Assembly: GCF_018687715.1 (NCBI RefSeq)
Contig: NC_056766.1
Location: forward strand, 42,324,933-42,388,932
Source: Carya illinoinensis
Lineage: Eukaryota > Streptophyta > Magnoliopsida > Fagales > Juglandaceae
Length of the DNA: 64,000 nucleotides
Direction of reading: 5' to 3'
The translations under genes were made by a program, and so were the position numbers. Positions 13,201-24,725 of this stretch are shown here, one piece after another. Under the pieces are notes generated by a model. The model was not told the origin of the DNA, searched no databases, and saw only the letters and a program-made list of their open reading frames with translations. The first letter of the stretch is position 1. Each line of letters begins with the position of its first letter.

Positions 13201-14772
13201 GCAGGTAAAAAGGATTGTAATTCGTTGAGGTGAGGTCTGGAAAGTTGGAGATGATAGAGTCCATTATGCACCTTCCCCACTCCAATCGTCATCCAAGAGG
13301 AAAGATCCTGAATGTAACAAGAGTTAGAGAAAAACATTAGACAACAATTGGAATGAGTAGTAAGAGACTTAGCTGAAATTAAATTGAATGAAAAGTCAGG
13401 CACACACAAAACATTTTTAAGAATTAACTGATTGGAAATTTGGACGTCACCAAGATGAGTAGCTGATGTGGTTGTGCCATTAGGAAGCTTAATGGTGTGT
13501 GAAACGGTGGTAATATTATGAGTGAAGAATTGAGGGCTACAGATCATATGATCCGTAGCTCCCGTATCGATTATCCAAGACACAACAGCGTGAGTGGCAT
13601 GATTGAGTGTGTGTGTGAAATTGCAGGATAAGATACCAGACATAGGGGACTCGGATGTTGAGAGGTTTGTAAGAACTTGGTTGGCAGCAGGTGTGTGAAC
13701 AGAGGAGGTGGAAGATTGGAGCAACGAAATGAGCTGGCTGTACTGCTCTAGAGTGATGGATGGTCCATTGCCGATGTGATCCTGCTCAAGAGAAGATTGG
13801 TTAGCAAATGTTTTATGTTTGGTATGGTTTTTATGACCCGGAGGAAATCCATTGAGCCGATAGCACTTCTCTTTAGTGTGTCCTGGTATATGGCAATGAG
13901 AACACACTGGTAAAGTTGGATTTGCTTTGAAACATCGCTCAAATGAGTGACCGGAAATGTTGCAATGAGTGCAAAACAAACGGTCTCGGCGAGTGGAGGA
14001 GTGACCACAATGATCTGGTCCTTTGGCAGCCATTGCAATAGGTGTTGGTGAAGAGTTGAGCTGTCTTCTTCGCTCCTCTTGTTGAACCAGTGATAACACA
14101 CGGTTCAAAGCAGGGAGAGAATCATTTAGTAAAATTTGAGCTCGTACCAAATCATAAGAATCATGTAAGCCCATGAGGAACTTCATGACCTTGCTTCGGT
14201 GAGTATATTCCATCAGTGTTTTCATTGATCCACACGTACAAGATGGCATAGGTTCATATATTTCCAGCTCATCCCAAAAACTCTTTAAGTTTGTTGTAAT
14301 ACTGACTTACCGAATCATAATCTTGGGTAAGTGTTGAAATGGATTTGTTGAGTTGAAAGATTCTTGGTGCATTCTGAATCGAAAAACGTTCGTGAAGATC
14401 GTTCCACACATGAGCAGTAGTTTCAGCATGTGCTATGCTCGAGCGATGTTCAAGGCCAACGGAATGTTGTATCCAGGCAATTACCATGTCATTGCAGCGT
14501 TCCCAAGGGGTATAGAGAGGATCGGCATTGTTGGAGGGTTTGAGGATTTTGCCATCAATAAAACCGAGTTTCTTCTTAATATTGAGGGCCCGGCGCATGG
14601 TTCTTGCCCAAGTTACGTAATTTTCCGTAGTGAGCAAATCTGGTACGAGTGGAGAGGAAGCTCCTTCTCCAGGTTGGATGTAATAGGGACTGGCGGGATG
14701 GTGGGGAATGTTCTCAGGATGGGGAGGCATAATTGGTTCTTCAATTTCTGGGTTTGGAGGAGTATCTGTCAT
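10207..14772 (-). pseudogene. Copia gag-pol polyprotein, interrupted
   Basis: Reading from 14772 downward: a gag start (MTDTPPNPE) right after the primer binding site; gag core; a frame change between about 14269 and 14249; two CCHC knuckles (about 13990-13850); protease with DTGATDH; GAG-pre-integrase LWHYRLGHS; an integrase core with D...D...E spacing; a proline/serine linker with tandem TPTIAPSPS units; start of reverse transcriptase; a second frame change near 11600; a TAG stop at 11443-11445; then the rest of reverse transcriptase and RNase H ending at 10207. The palm motif reads YVND instead of YVDD, losing a catalytic aspartate. Two frame changes, one stop and one catalytic substitution make this copy inactive. 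Family members normally have one continuous frame of about 1400 codons. Confidence 0.93.
10281..10290 (-). promoter_or_regulatory. Polypurine tract
   Basis: TGCGGGGGGC on the minus strand directly precedes the 3' LTR, the expected place for plus-strand DNA priming. Confidence 0.7.
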
Positions 14773-14785
14773 GGCTCTGGTACCA
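14773..14785 (-). promoter_or_regulatory. Primer binding site
   Basis: TGGTACCAGAGCC lies immediately inside the 5' LTR and differs by one base from the common plant copia site TGGTATCAGAGC, complementary to initiator tRNA-Met. The gag ATG follows at once. Confidence 0.85.
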
Positions 14786-15061
14786 TGTTAAGAGTAGCGC
14801 AAGAATAAAAATGCAGAGCAAAGGACGAGTGGAAGATGAATAAATAACAGAATTATATTCTATATCACGTGCTCTGTTACAAGTGTGTATTGCTATTTAT
14901 AGATTGCAAACTGTAAAAATAATAAATGAATACAAGAATGTAAAAGAATGGATTTACAGCTCATGGCCTCTAACAGAATTGTATTCCTCATGTTACTGCT
15001 TTGTCCTTATCAGGAGGAACCGTAGGCAACTTAGATTTAAATTCATCTTGTAATTTCATCA
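14786..15061 (-). repeat. 5' LTR of the copia element
   Basis: 276-bp partner of the LTR at 10005-10280, followed by the second CCATC at 15062-15066. In element orientation this is the promoter-bearing LTR. Confidence 0.95.
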
Positions 15062-15828
15062 CCATCCATAGAAACCAATTGGGCATGTCGAGAAGATGAT
15101 ACAATGGAAACTCATAAAATTTGTAAGAATGTCTTTATTGTAAAGCACAAATAGAGCTTCATAGGAAGATTGTAGAGTGACTACTCAGTGGACCGCTATG
15201 CAGGAGATAATATGCCTCAAGATTGGATTAGAACAGAAAGAAAGATAAAGTTTTCAACGGGTATGTTGATTTTCTTTCCTTTATAAGTAAGTTTTGATGG
15301 GTATATTGATATAGCCAGGACTGTGTTTAAGTTTCTTTTCACTTCTTTCAATTTTGGAGTTTTAAACAAAGAGGTACTAATGTTAAAATTTGAGGAAAGA
15401 TTTCATTCAGTGATGCACAACATGACCATTTGCACTGACCTGAAACAGAAAACACAGTATCCTGCTTGAAAAACAAAGCACACACCAAGACAGCTGGCTA
15501 TGTATATTACTTTTTCTTTTCTTTTTTATATGTATGTTACTTACAACCTATATCTCAAGTTAAGAAGAAGATGTAAAAAAAAAAAAAAAAAAAAAAAGTT
15601 TATGCTGTATATAATCCTGTGAAAAGCAGTTCTTGCTTAAGGAAAATGTGTAGAGCATGAATTTTCTTTTTGTATGAAAGAGATCTCGATCATATACAAA
15701 AACCTAGAACTGTCTATTCACACCATTCATTGGAAAGATCGAAGACACTCTTACTTAATCCTTCATGCTGCATATCATCACTAAAGCGCAAAAGTTCTTG
15801 GTTTTCATCTGAGATGCTGCCAAATTTC
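15062..15828. other. Gap between retrotransposon and DUF593 gene
   Basis: AT-rich with an A-run near 15573-15597; no gene seen. The part nearest 15828 is probably the 3' UTR of the minus-strand DUF593 gene. An open frame of about 44 codons continues past its predicted stop here (see findings). Confidence 0.5.
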
Positions 15829-17428
15829 TTAAATCCAAAAGTATAGCATTGCCTGTTCATAAAAATTTGTTTGTGTTATTGAACTTTTAGTTCAGGGAGA
15901 ACGTAAGCATGAAGTAATCATGAATCCAGCACACATTTTGAAATTCTTGTATCCATGAACATAGCACACATTCATTATGATGAGAATAGCAAACATGCAA
16001 GAAAAAGTAAATGGATTAACAAATTAAAGACAAGAAAAAGATCCATACCTCAGTAAGAGAATGCAGAGGTTGCTGATCTTGTGGAGGGGATTTCTGAGAT
16101 CTCCAACTTCTTTTTTTGATCGGCGTAGTTCTCCAACTTCTCAACTCGGTCTGTATCATATTAAGCTGCTCACGTATCTCCTTTAGGAACTTCAACTCCT
16201 CATCCCCTGCCTCACTAATTTCTTGCCTGAAACAAATTCTCTCTCCCTCAAGCCGTTCAATTCGCTGAGACAACCGTTGAAAACTGGCTTCACATTCAGA
16301 AACACCCGTTCTTGGGTCAATAAAAGCCATATTGCAGGCAGCACCTACTGCATTTCTTGCTTTACATAATTTGTTATCATGGTTTGCACAAAGCATTTTA
16401 TTTGCCTCTTTCATATTCAATTGAAAGGTATCCCTGGCAACCAAATCTGGCTTTCCTAGCCTGTTCTCACCTTCCAAGATCGGCTTACTCTGTTCTTTTT
16501 TCCGTTGTTTAAGTGCTTTGCAATTTCCATTAGTTTGTGGGACTTCAAAAATATCCTGGACATTTGAGGGACAAAAAGAACTAACAATTGTCTCCCTTTC
16601 CAGTATATGATCAAGAAGTTTGACTCGATCCAGATTAGTAATACTTTCTCCACCTGTTTGGTCACATAATTTGCCAGTGCTTTCTTGTGGATTCTCACTC
16701 TTCAAACTTGCAGAATTACGTTTTCCAGAAACTTTACAATCAGATATCTCTTTTACTTGTTCATCTAACGCTCTGATCTGCTCCAAGTACAAATCAAAGG
16801 TTCCACTAGTGAAATGTCCGGCTCTCTTCTCTAAACCCAAGTTTTGAACATTAATTTCCTGGTCTGTATTTTGCTTCACCATCTTTGGAACCAAATCTGA
16901 CACGGGGATCCCAGATCTTTCTCTTTCCACATTATTTTCCTTCTTATGGAGATCTTTGGGCTGAATTGAAGGCAGAGAATTCCATCTTCTTACAATGCTA
17001 TCAACACCTGTTTCCACCTTGCAAGAGTCATTCATTTGCAAAAACAAATTCTCTGGAAATCTACTTTCATGGGCACCCAAATCACCACAACCCATGCTAA
17101 GAAGCTTCCACCTATAAGCCTCAACTTGAAACTCAAGAGATGCAATTTCCATCTCTTTATTATGCATAAGATCTTCAAAAACTGAAAGAGAGTTCTCAGC
17201 ATAAGACATTTTTTCCTCTGCCAGTCTCTTATATTGACTTGCTTCCATCTGTACAACAGCCTTTTCTTCTTGCAAACGCAGTATCATGGACAGAGCTTCA
17301 CTAGCTGCGGTTGACGAAGCTTCTCGTTCCTGATCCAACTCAATGTACAGTTTTTGCAAAAGTTTTTGTTGAGCTTGAAGAGTATCTTTGAGAGCTGTCA
17401 CTTCAGTTTCAGACATCGCTGAACACAT
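15829..17428 (-). CDS. DUF593 (GTD-binding) myosin-binding-type protein
   Basis: Two coding exons: 17428-16049 and 15852-15829. The first ends GAG|GTATGG, the second begins after TGAACAG, phase 0, giving 467 aa. The first ATG of the open frame is at 17428 (MCSAMSETE), with another at 17416. Residues 10-105 form the GTD-binding/DUF593 coiled coil (LKDTLQAQQKLLQKLYIELD, then TAASEALSMILRLQEEKA and YKRLAEEKMSYAE), the domain by which plant MyoB proteins bind the globular tail of myosin XI. A second coiled coil lies near the C-terminus (RIERLEGERICFRQEI). No N-terminal membrane segment is seen, unlike FLOURY1/MyoB1. A 5'-UTR exon ending at 18203 (CCAG|GTAAAG) joined to an exon starting at 17507 is plausible. 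Closest recalled relatives: At2g24140/At4g30830. The last exon is the least certain part. Confidence 0.85.
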
Positions 17429-20400
17429 AGCACTTTTGACCACAGCACACTTGATTAGTTGCAGCAATGATCGTAGTTCTGAGCACAAAATTATAATAGT
17501 TTCCGATCTGCATCAGTGACATATACAAAGAATTACCATTCTGACAATAAATAAAAAAAGGGGGGGACAATTTTCAAATTAGAGTGATAAGTAGGCAAAT
17601 CTGATGTATCCCAGTGAACAAACACAGAGGCTTGAGGCTTGATCCTCTTCTAACCTCTCCCTCCAAACTTGCTAACAATGTAAGGCTATTGAATTTCTTG
17701 TTTGGCCGTGCACTTATACATATTAGTGAGAAAGAGAAAGAGAGAGCAATAAGCTTTCAGAGTCTGTTAAGTCAAAACCACTTCCAGAAATTTTTTTACA
17801 AAGACCGACTCGATCGAATATAATTTCAGGAAAAAAAAAAAAAGAAGAGTTAACTAAAAAGGGGAAAAAATCAAAAACAAAATGCGCCTGCTTTTTAAAA
17901 AATAAAAAACCATTCTTGAAAGATGCCCGTCCTTTGATAACGTGAAAATGGTGCTTTCTACTCCTGTTCTATGCTTATGAAATGGGAACAGGGAACACTA
18001 GCGTTTCATCAATAGAGCCAATTTTCGTGGGAAAATTGGCCTGAAAAGACCAAAATGCATTAATTGAGAGGTGGTCATGGAGAAAAAGATACAATCATAA
18101 TTGATATGCAAACAACATAAACATGTACAGACAAAATGATAAAAAAAACAAACAACATCCAGAAAAGAAGAGAAAAAGAAACCGAAAGGAAGGTGACTTT
18201 ACCTGGTCGTGTCCAGACTGATCCAATTTCCCCAGTTCAAGACCCAGTTGATAAGAAAAAAGAAGCTCTGACTCTTTCTTGAGAACAATAATCAAACAAG
18301 ACAACATATGTGTTCATGAACAAGTACAAGAACCCACCATCAATCATATCAGCTTTACAACTCAGAAGAGCATGAACTAAAATAAGACTAATGCCGTGGT
18401 TTCCACGAAGCTCCATGAAACTTATTTCACGCAAATATTAGTAAGGAAAGAGAGTAAAAGAAATTCAACTTCCAAATCACACCCCAAATCAAGCTTGATC
18501 AAAAATAGCAGGCCCATCAATGCAAACTCTCTCTCTCCTCCAAGATTTCAGACCCTTGACCAAGAGGGTCCTCTGGGATGCCAAAAAAAGGCTGCAGTTT
18601 AGCAAGAAATTACAAGAAAACGCTACAAAGAACCAATCTTGCTTGTTTCTCTAACACAAAATGGCTTCGCTTTTCTTGCAAAAGCAGTTTTGGCAACGCA
18701 GATATCCGGAAAAGAACATATCTATTTACAAGGTCGAAAACTGCGCCTATTACCAACCAAGAAGTGAACAAACAAACAAATTTTCGCAAGACAAAAGTGT
18801 GTGATTCCTGGGCACTCTGTATTGGTGGTCCAAGGGGTCAGTACGAGATCGTTTTGAAGTGTTCAGCTGGGAAAAAAATACAAAAAGGAAAAGAAAAAAC
18901 TTTAGACCCGTCACTATCATATCATTCTTCTTTGGATTTTCGCTAATCCAAGCCTGATCTAAAGTTGATTTTTTTAATCTTTTGACTAATCGTTGCATTG
19001 TGGACCCACTTGGCTCCCTTGTCTTTCCCCGCAAAAAGTAAATGGAGTTCTTTAAAAGGTACGGAAGCGGAGAATACAACGGCTACAATAAAAAGTTCTT
19101 GCATTTATTTATGAGAATCCAACGTGAATCTGAGCTGACAAGATGAAAATATTTTAAAGGATAGGATTATAGCAATGATGGTTGTCTAAATATTACGTAT
19201 TCTTTTAAAAAAATAAAATTTATTATTAAAAAATTCATCTTTTTTCATAAATCTGATATTTATTTATTTTTAAATAAAATGAGCATTTTATAACTACAAA
19301 TATTATTTTTTTTCAAATAATTCACTTTCATATTTTGAATGAAAAATACTGCCTCACAGAAATTATTTTTATATAATTTTTTTAGTTAAAATATTTATAA
19401 TTTTTAATTGTTTAAGCTTGAGAAATAAGTTAATGATGATGATTTAATACATTAATACTTCATCCTAAATTTCAATTAAATATCATCCTGAAAAACAACA
19501 AGTTACACTAATTGTATATTGAGTTTCATGCTTCAAGGTCAGAGCTATGAACTTTTTACACTCTCAAATGAATGATTTGACCCAAAAATTAAAAAAAAAA
19601 AATGCATCCTTCCTACTCCTAACATCCACACAAACGAAATAAAAGCTTAAGAAATGGAATATGTTTAATATTTGACTTTTAGTGAAAAATATGTGTTTTA
19701 TGAAGCCAGTGTCAACAAGATGACAACCTTGACATACTGCTCAAGAATTTTTAATATGTGAATATCATAATACTTGGATCATCAGTAAAATAGTCATGTT
19801 CAACAAGACGTATCAGTTGAGCTGAAACTATCTATTCAATAAGAGAAATGATATTTATAGTAATACGTTTCGCATTCTTTTCAAAATGAATATATAACAT
19901 TTACACAACCCATGGCTGTATTTGACATTAATTTTGACATTAATTATTAAATTTATCTCTGGTTGAGTTTGAAACTTTGAACCCTGTATTAAGTGGGAGA
20001 CTATTTTTCTAGCTTCGGATAATTTTTTAACTTGGTTAGAGTAAAACAACATTTTCTTTTGTCCATTCTGTTTTATCTTTAATGTGCAATCCAAAGGACT
20101 CCTCAGAGAGAGAGACAAATCTGGCTTTCCTAGCCTGTTTTCAATTTCCAAAATCAAAAGGGGAAATGTTTCCACCTGTTTTTGTCTCATTATTGGTAAA
20201 TGCTTACTTGCGGAAGTTATGAACAAGACAAAAGGTATGCAGCAGAGTGGCACCCAGCAAAAACAGCGTCATCAACAAAATGGAAATGAATGGCTAATGT
20301 GCTGCTGAGAACAATTTAATTCAAATGTTCCAAGTTTATTAATTAAATACAGTACAAGCATCTCCCTGCCATGGAACTATAAGCAGATTAATGGTGAAAA

Positions 20401-20514
20401 TCCTAAAGCCAAGAAATGCCTATGGAGCACCAAAGGGAGAACAGGAGAATAATTGACATAACAAATGACAACATTTAATGTTGTTTACAAGAATTTATTT
20501 TTGTTCCTTCGAGT
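17429..20514. other. Upstream region of the DUF593 gene
   Basis: Contains the probable 5'-UTR exon and intron of the DUF593 gene (donor at 18202/18203, acceptor at 17508/17507), several A-runs, and AT-rich DNA at 19150-19480 that resembles 37170-37300. No further gene recognised, except the fragment at 20108-20150. Confidence 0.5.
20108..20150 (-). pseudogene. Short echo of the DUF593 gene
   Basis: The minus strand translates to ILEIENRLGKPDL; the intact DUF593 protein 3.7 kb away reads ILEGENRLGKPDL at about 16483-16443. DNA also matches (CAAATCTGGCTTTCCTAGCC in both on the plus strand). Flanking sequence does not align by eye, so it is a small duplicated patch or the last readable part of an eroded duplicate. 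Confidence 0.6.
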
Positions 20515-20983
20515 TTAATCCACTGGAACCTCGACCTCCATCTTCAAACCAGTATTGCCAAGAATCTGCATGAAGCAAAGGCAAAATTTCTTTTAACAGC
20601 TTAAACAAAACACTAAACACATACATGTCTTAATGCAATGGTGTCTGCTCAAAGTTCAAAAAAAAAAAAAAAAAAAAAGTCAGTTAAAAAATATCTAATA
20701 CACATATACATATGTCATGCACAATCTAGCATGCTGAGACATTTGATAAAGACTCCTTATATATCAAGTAAGCTACAAAATACACAATGACACCTCAGTA
20801 ACACATCTTAGTAGCTAATGATGGGAAGGAATCACCCTAGAAAATCTTTTAGAAGATGGCTAATGATAACAAAGTGAATGAGCCATATTAAAGCAAAAAA
20901 TATCTCTCAAGAAATATTAGAATAAGTAATGGATGCTTAATAGGACAGGTTCAAGGACACTAGAAAATGCAATCTCGTAGAAA

Positions 20984-21023
<40 letters not shown>

Positions 21024-23390
21024 GTAAACATTCAATACCGATAGGCGTAGCTAAGTCCACTGGATGCATACAAGAGAAACACCTAGTTGGGGTGCAGAAA
21101 ATCTCCGTACATACAAAATCCATACAGAATCAGTATTTCAAAACTCCCATCTCACATCCTCAATAAACTCTTCAACAACTCACCTAAATGACCATATGCA
21201 TGCCCCTACTGTCATTACTCATACACAAGAAGGAAACTATAAATGAAATGTTTCATAACAATTAAATTAAATACATTTAAAAAAATTAGTGCAAAGTATT
21301 TGGAAAAACTTCATGAAATCTTAAATACAGGGAAATTTATTTTGAAATAAATCTAAACAGTACCTTCATGAAGTCGGACAAAACTAAAAAAGAATCCTTT
21401 GTGTAGCCTGCTTCCTCAAGGACTTGGGTTAGAACTTGCTGTACCAGATGCCAACAAAACCACACACGAGAAACAAGATGTTCAGCAGCATAATAAGTAC
21501 AGTACTTGTTTAAGCTTCAAATTTTACTATCTCCATAAGCAGTAGCGAATATGATCTGTCCCAAGGTTTCTAAGTTAAGACATGCTATGAAGATCAGTAA
21601 TATGTAAATACAGCTGATTTGGTTCAATGCCCGTATGACAACTTAGACCTAAATTTCCAACCCTGTTGGTTGCCAAATCAGGTAATATTTTATTAGTCCA
21701 ATGAGCTCTAGCACGAAAAGTACTTCCCCTCTTACAAATAGATTGGAGAGTGGTGTCATGGGTTAGAGAAAGAACATATTGCATATATTGGAATCTTCAT
21801 AAATCTTAAAAATAAAAAAAATAAAAATTAAAGAACTTAAAAGTCCAATAGCCCCATGCCAAAGAGCATCAGCATTTTGAAAGTGCCAAATTAGACAATG
21901 CCAAGTCTTTCAAGTGTCTCCCCTTTGTATTTTTATTTTCTGTTCGTATTGTTTCCAATAACCAGATCACTTGAAAACAAGCTAAAACCTAGATGCAAAT
22001 ACCATGCAATTGGAGATAACTCTGAGGGCATGTTTGGACACTTCAAGAATTCTCATAATTTTTCATAATTTCATTCCCAAACATCACCCAAACAAAAAAC
22101 ACTTTTCGATTTCAAATTTTTAACCTTTTCATTTAATCATTACCTAATCATTATTCAAACAAAAAAATCAATACAACTTTTACAAACTTCTTAACAAAAC
22201 ACAAAAATCAATACAAATTTTACAAACTTAAAATAAAAATATTAAAAAATAATATTCAAACAACTTTTTAATTTTATAATATTTTTATTCAATTTTTTCT
22301 CTCTCATTTCCCAAAACCTAATAAAACATATTCATTCAAACTATTTCACTATTATTCACAAAATTCTGAGATACAAAAGGCCACTGGAGACGGCTAACAC
22401 AACTCAGTTGGCATGTTCATTGCCCTAAGTTAAAGGCAATCCACAACAGTTCACTTCACAGATTAAAAAAATTTTACGCCCAATATCTACTCAAGAGGAA
22501 CCTTTAAATTGTACGACTACTGGAAACCTGTGGATTAGAAAGTAAATTTATATAAATTGCATAGTCCCAAACCTTTTAAAAAGGCTACTACATGAGATCT
22601 AACCTCTCTCTGTTGTTGAGATATAAATTGTCCAGTCAAATCCCGCAAAACTTCCAGCATGTCATTCATTGCGACTCGCCCATTGCCATCCGAATCGTAA
22701 ACCTTAAAAATAACTAGGGAAAAACGAGACGCTATCAATCCAATAAATGGGAGTTCAGAGAATAAATTTCTAGACAAATGACTTCACAGAAACTACAAGA
22801 AAAAGAGTCTTTACATTCAATCTTCTGTTGTGTGGTCGCACGAGGACTGAATGCGGACAAGAATGCCACAAATTCCTTAAAGTTCAATCCATCCAGCATC
22901 CTCAACAATCTCTGTAAGATAAATGACGCAGTACCACTATCTTAGTAACCAAATTGCACACAAGAAATAGATATAACCATAACATGCATAAATACATACA
23001 GCAGACTATAACAACTACAACATTACAACTTATGTGTACGCCATATGCTTATAGACAATAAATGTACACACACAGCAAAAGGGGGACCTGAGACACAGGG
23101 TTGACGGCGAATTCAGGAACGGACAAGAACTCCTCGGCAGATATGAAACCACCGCCATTGCGATCGAGCTGACAAAACCTCTGGTACAGTGACACTATCT
23201 CCTGCTGCGAAACTACGCACCGAAAACAAATCTACGACTCATAAACCCTAAACTTCACCATCCATAAAACACGAAATCCAAAACGACCAACAAGAATTTG
23301 AATAAATGCGTAAAACTTACAGGTGCAGTTGCAGTGTTCCTGAACCTCTTCGATATCGTACTGCGTGAGCATTGACGATGTGTTACCCAT
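20515..23390 (-). CDS. Calcineurin B-like EF-hand calcium-binding protein, 175 aa
   Basis: Six exons on the minus strand, all with GT-AG borders and consistent phase: 23390-23321, 23212-23088, 22911-22815, 22713-22604, 21438-21364 and 20565-20515. The sum of 528 nt is exactly 176 codons. The protein starts MGNTSSMLTQYD, with Gly2 suited to N-myristoylation, and ends MEVEVPVD. EF1 is DRNGGGFISAEE, EF3 is DSDGNGRVAMND; the second (around LDGLNFKEF) and fourth (around YTKDSFLVLSDF) hands are degenerate. Length and sequence match the plant calcineurin subunit B-like family (Arabidopsis At3g18430, recalled as 175 aa), distinct from longer CBL proteins. Likely a membrane-associated calcium sensor; plants lack a clear calcineurin A, so the partner is unknown. 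Intron 5 carries a LINE tail. Confidence 0.95.
20983..21110 (-). mobile_element. LINE 3'-end fragment
   Basis: A run of about 35 T (poly-A on the minus strand) is followed by ATAAGTAAACATTCAATACC, then ATAGGCGTAGCTAAGTCCAC and AAGAGAAACACCTAG, which I recall as a dispersed L1-type LINE 3' end in tree genomes. It lies in intron 5 of the calcineurin B-like gene, same orientation. Severely 5' truncated; no target duplication seen. Confidence 0.5.
22026..22385. mobile_element. AT-rich MITE-like element
   Basis: Begins GGGCATGTTTGGACAC and ends in a loosely inverted segment (ACAAAATTCTGAG...AAAGGCCAC). AT-rich, non-coding, inside intron 4 of the calcineurin B-like gene. The GTTTGGA-type start recurs at 25787 and 58386, suggesting one broad family. 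Confidence 0.45.
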
Positions 23391-23418
23391 GGTGGTGGTG
23401 GTGGTGGTGGTGGTGGTG
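23391..23418. repeat. (GGT)n microsatellite abutting the calcineurin B start codon
   Basis: Nine GGT triplets on the plus strand; in the gene's sense this is a (CCA/ACC)n tract in the 5' UTR directly before the ATG at 23390. Confidence 0.95.
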
Positions 23419-23772
23419 AAAGTGAAGACTTTCGGGAAGTGGGAGCGGGAATCAGTTGGGATGGGGATGTATGAGAGCTGTGGAAAGCCCAACTAGATTA
23501 GATGATGAGAAGAAGATGGGAGGAATTGGGAGAAACAGGCAGACAGCTGACAGCCACCTTGGTGAGGTCGCAGTTCGTCGGAAAGCGATGTAAAAAGAAG
23601 TTGGTTGGTTGGTTGGTCATTCAATACGAAACGGTTTTTGTAATCTTTCGTCGAGGTTTATTAAAAGCCACCTACCCTTGAATCCTTTGATTTAATTTTT
23701 TTTTTTATTTAATAAAAGATAAGTAGAGGAATGATATTTACGATTGGGAAAAAAAACTACTATTTCGCTTAA

Positions 23773-24725
23773 GAGCATCTCCATTAAGTTTCTTATAAAA
23801 TTTTTTATAATTTAACTTAAAATTATATTTTTTTAAATTTATCTTTAAATTTTATTCATCTTTTAAAAACTTTCTACATTTTATTTCTCCTCCCTATCTC
23901 TATTATATTAAATAATATTTCTCTATTTTTTTTATTACTTTTTTCTCTCTCTTCCATTTACAATCTTAACTTCTAAATTTTTATCTTATTATCTTTTTTT
24001 TATATATAAATCAAATTATATAAAATAAATACTTCACTTATTATAATATAAATACTTTTTTTGATTGATATTGAATTTGTAAAAAAAAAAAAATTCACAG
24101 GCACTATAATCCAAATAATCTCTCCAGCCACCCTCTCTCCTCTTTCTTCATCTCCACGAAAAAAAATCCCAGCAACTTGCAAGTCTCATGGAACACCTCT
24201 CTCTCAAAACCTCACTTGTTCCAACGTCCCAAAAACTCCAAATCTCTCTCCGAAAATCTCCCTTCGTTCTCCAGAAGCTAGCCTCCTTCTTGCCCAGTCT
24301 ATTCTCACTTGGCCCCTTCGTGGGACCTTCCTTTTGGCCTCATCCTATCCGTAAGTCAATTTCTCTCTCTTGCTTTCTTCATGCTTTTATTTGCAGCTCA
24401 AAACAAAATGTATTGGCCGTGGAGATGAATGATTAAGTTTTGAAAACTTAAATTTTAGTGCTGCGTGAATTTTTGGTGCTGAAGTGCATGGGGAGTGGCC
24501 AACCTTTTACAGAGAAGAAGATGCGGGATGAATGAGAGAATGCTCGGGAAATGGAACAATGCAGATGTATAGTACTTCAACAAATATGGAAAATTCGTAT
24601 ACATACCGAAAACGAAAATCGCATAATGGGAAACGGGATGGAGATAGATTTTTTTAGCAAAAACCCTAAATTATTTCCTAAATTATAAGGAAAAATAGAA
24701 GATGTAGATTTGGATGAGGATGCTC
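23773..24725. mobile_element. Non-autonomous PIF/Harbinger element, TAA duplication
   Basis: 953 bp bounded by GAGCATCTCCATTAAG and the complement of GAGCATCCTCATCCAA, flanked by TAA (23770-23772 and 24726-24728), the TWA duplication of PIF/Harbinger elements. Both ends are homologous to the 7.1-kb element at 29987-37092: the left subterminal region shares TTATAATTTAACTTAAAATT, the right shares AAAACCCTAAA and ATTATAGGAAAAA blocks. It is therefore a deletion or cargo derivative of that family, with no transposase. The less AT-rich middle (24110-24440) holds an exon-like ORF. Confidence 0.88.
24188..24436 (+). CDS. Exon-like ORF inside the small Harbinger element
   Basis: An ATG opens 82 codons (MEHLSLKTSLVPTSQKLQIS...), rich in Ser, Leu and Lys in a way reminiscent of an organelle transit peptide, with a good donor consensus (TATCC|GTAAGT) near 24350 and a TTTATTTGCAG acceptor about 47 bp later, short for a plant intron. 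Base composition differs sharply from the AT-rich element ends. I do not recognise the protein. Either a captured host-gene fragment (Pack-TIR type) or a chance frame. Confidence 0.25.
   Translation: MEHLSLKTSLVPTSQKLQISLRKSPFVLQKLASFLPSLFSLGPFVGPSFWPHPIRKSISLSCFLHAFICSSKQNVLAVEMND

Larger units (their letters stand above)
10005..15061 (-). mobile_element. Ty1/copia LTR retrotransposon, complete structure, decayed coding
   Basis: A 5057-bp element transcribed on the minus strand. Two 276-bp LTRs (10005-10280 and 14786-15061) begin TG and end CA and differ at three sites by eye, about 1.1 percent. The 5-bp duplication CCATC flanks it perfectly. The primer binding site (TGGTACCAGAGCC) next to the 5' LTR resembles the usual initiator-Met-tRNA complement, and a purine tract (TGCGGGGGGC) precedes the 3' LTR. 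Domain order gag, protease, integrase, reverse transcriptase, RNase H defines Ty1/copia. Small LTRs and 5-kb size suggest an Ale/Retrofit-like lineage, which is inference. Insertion is recent but the copy is not autonomous. Confidence 0.96.
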
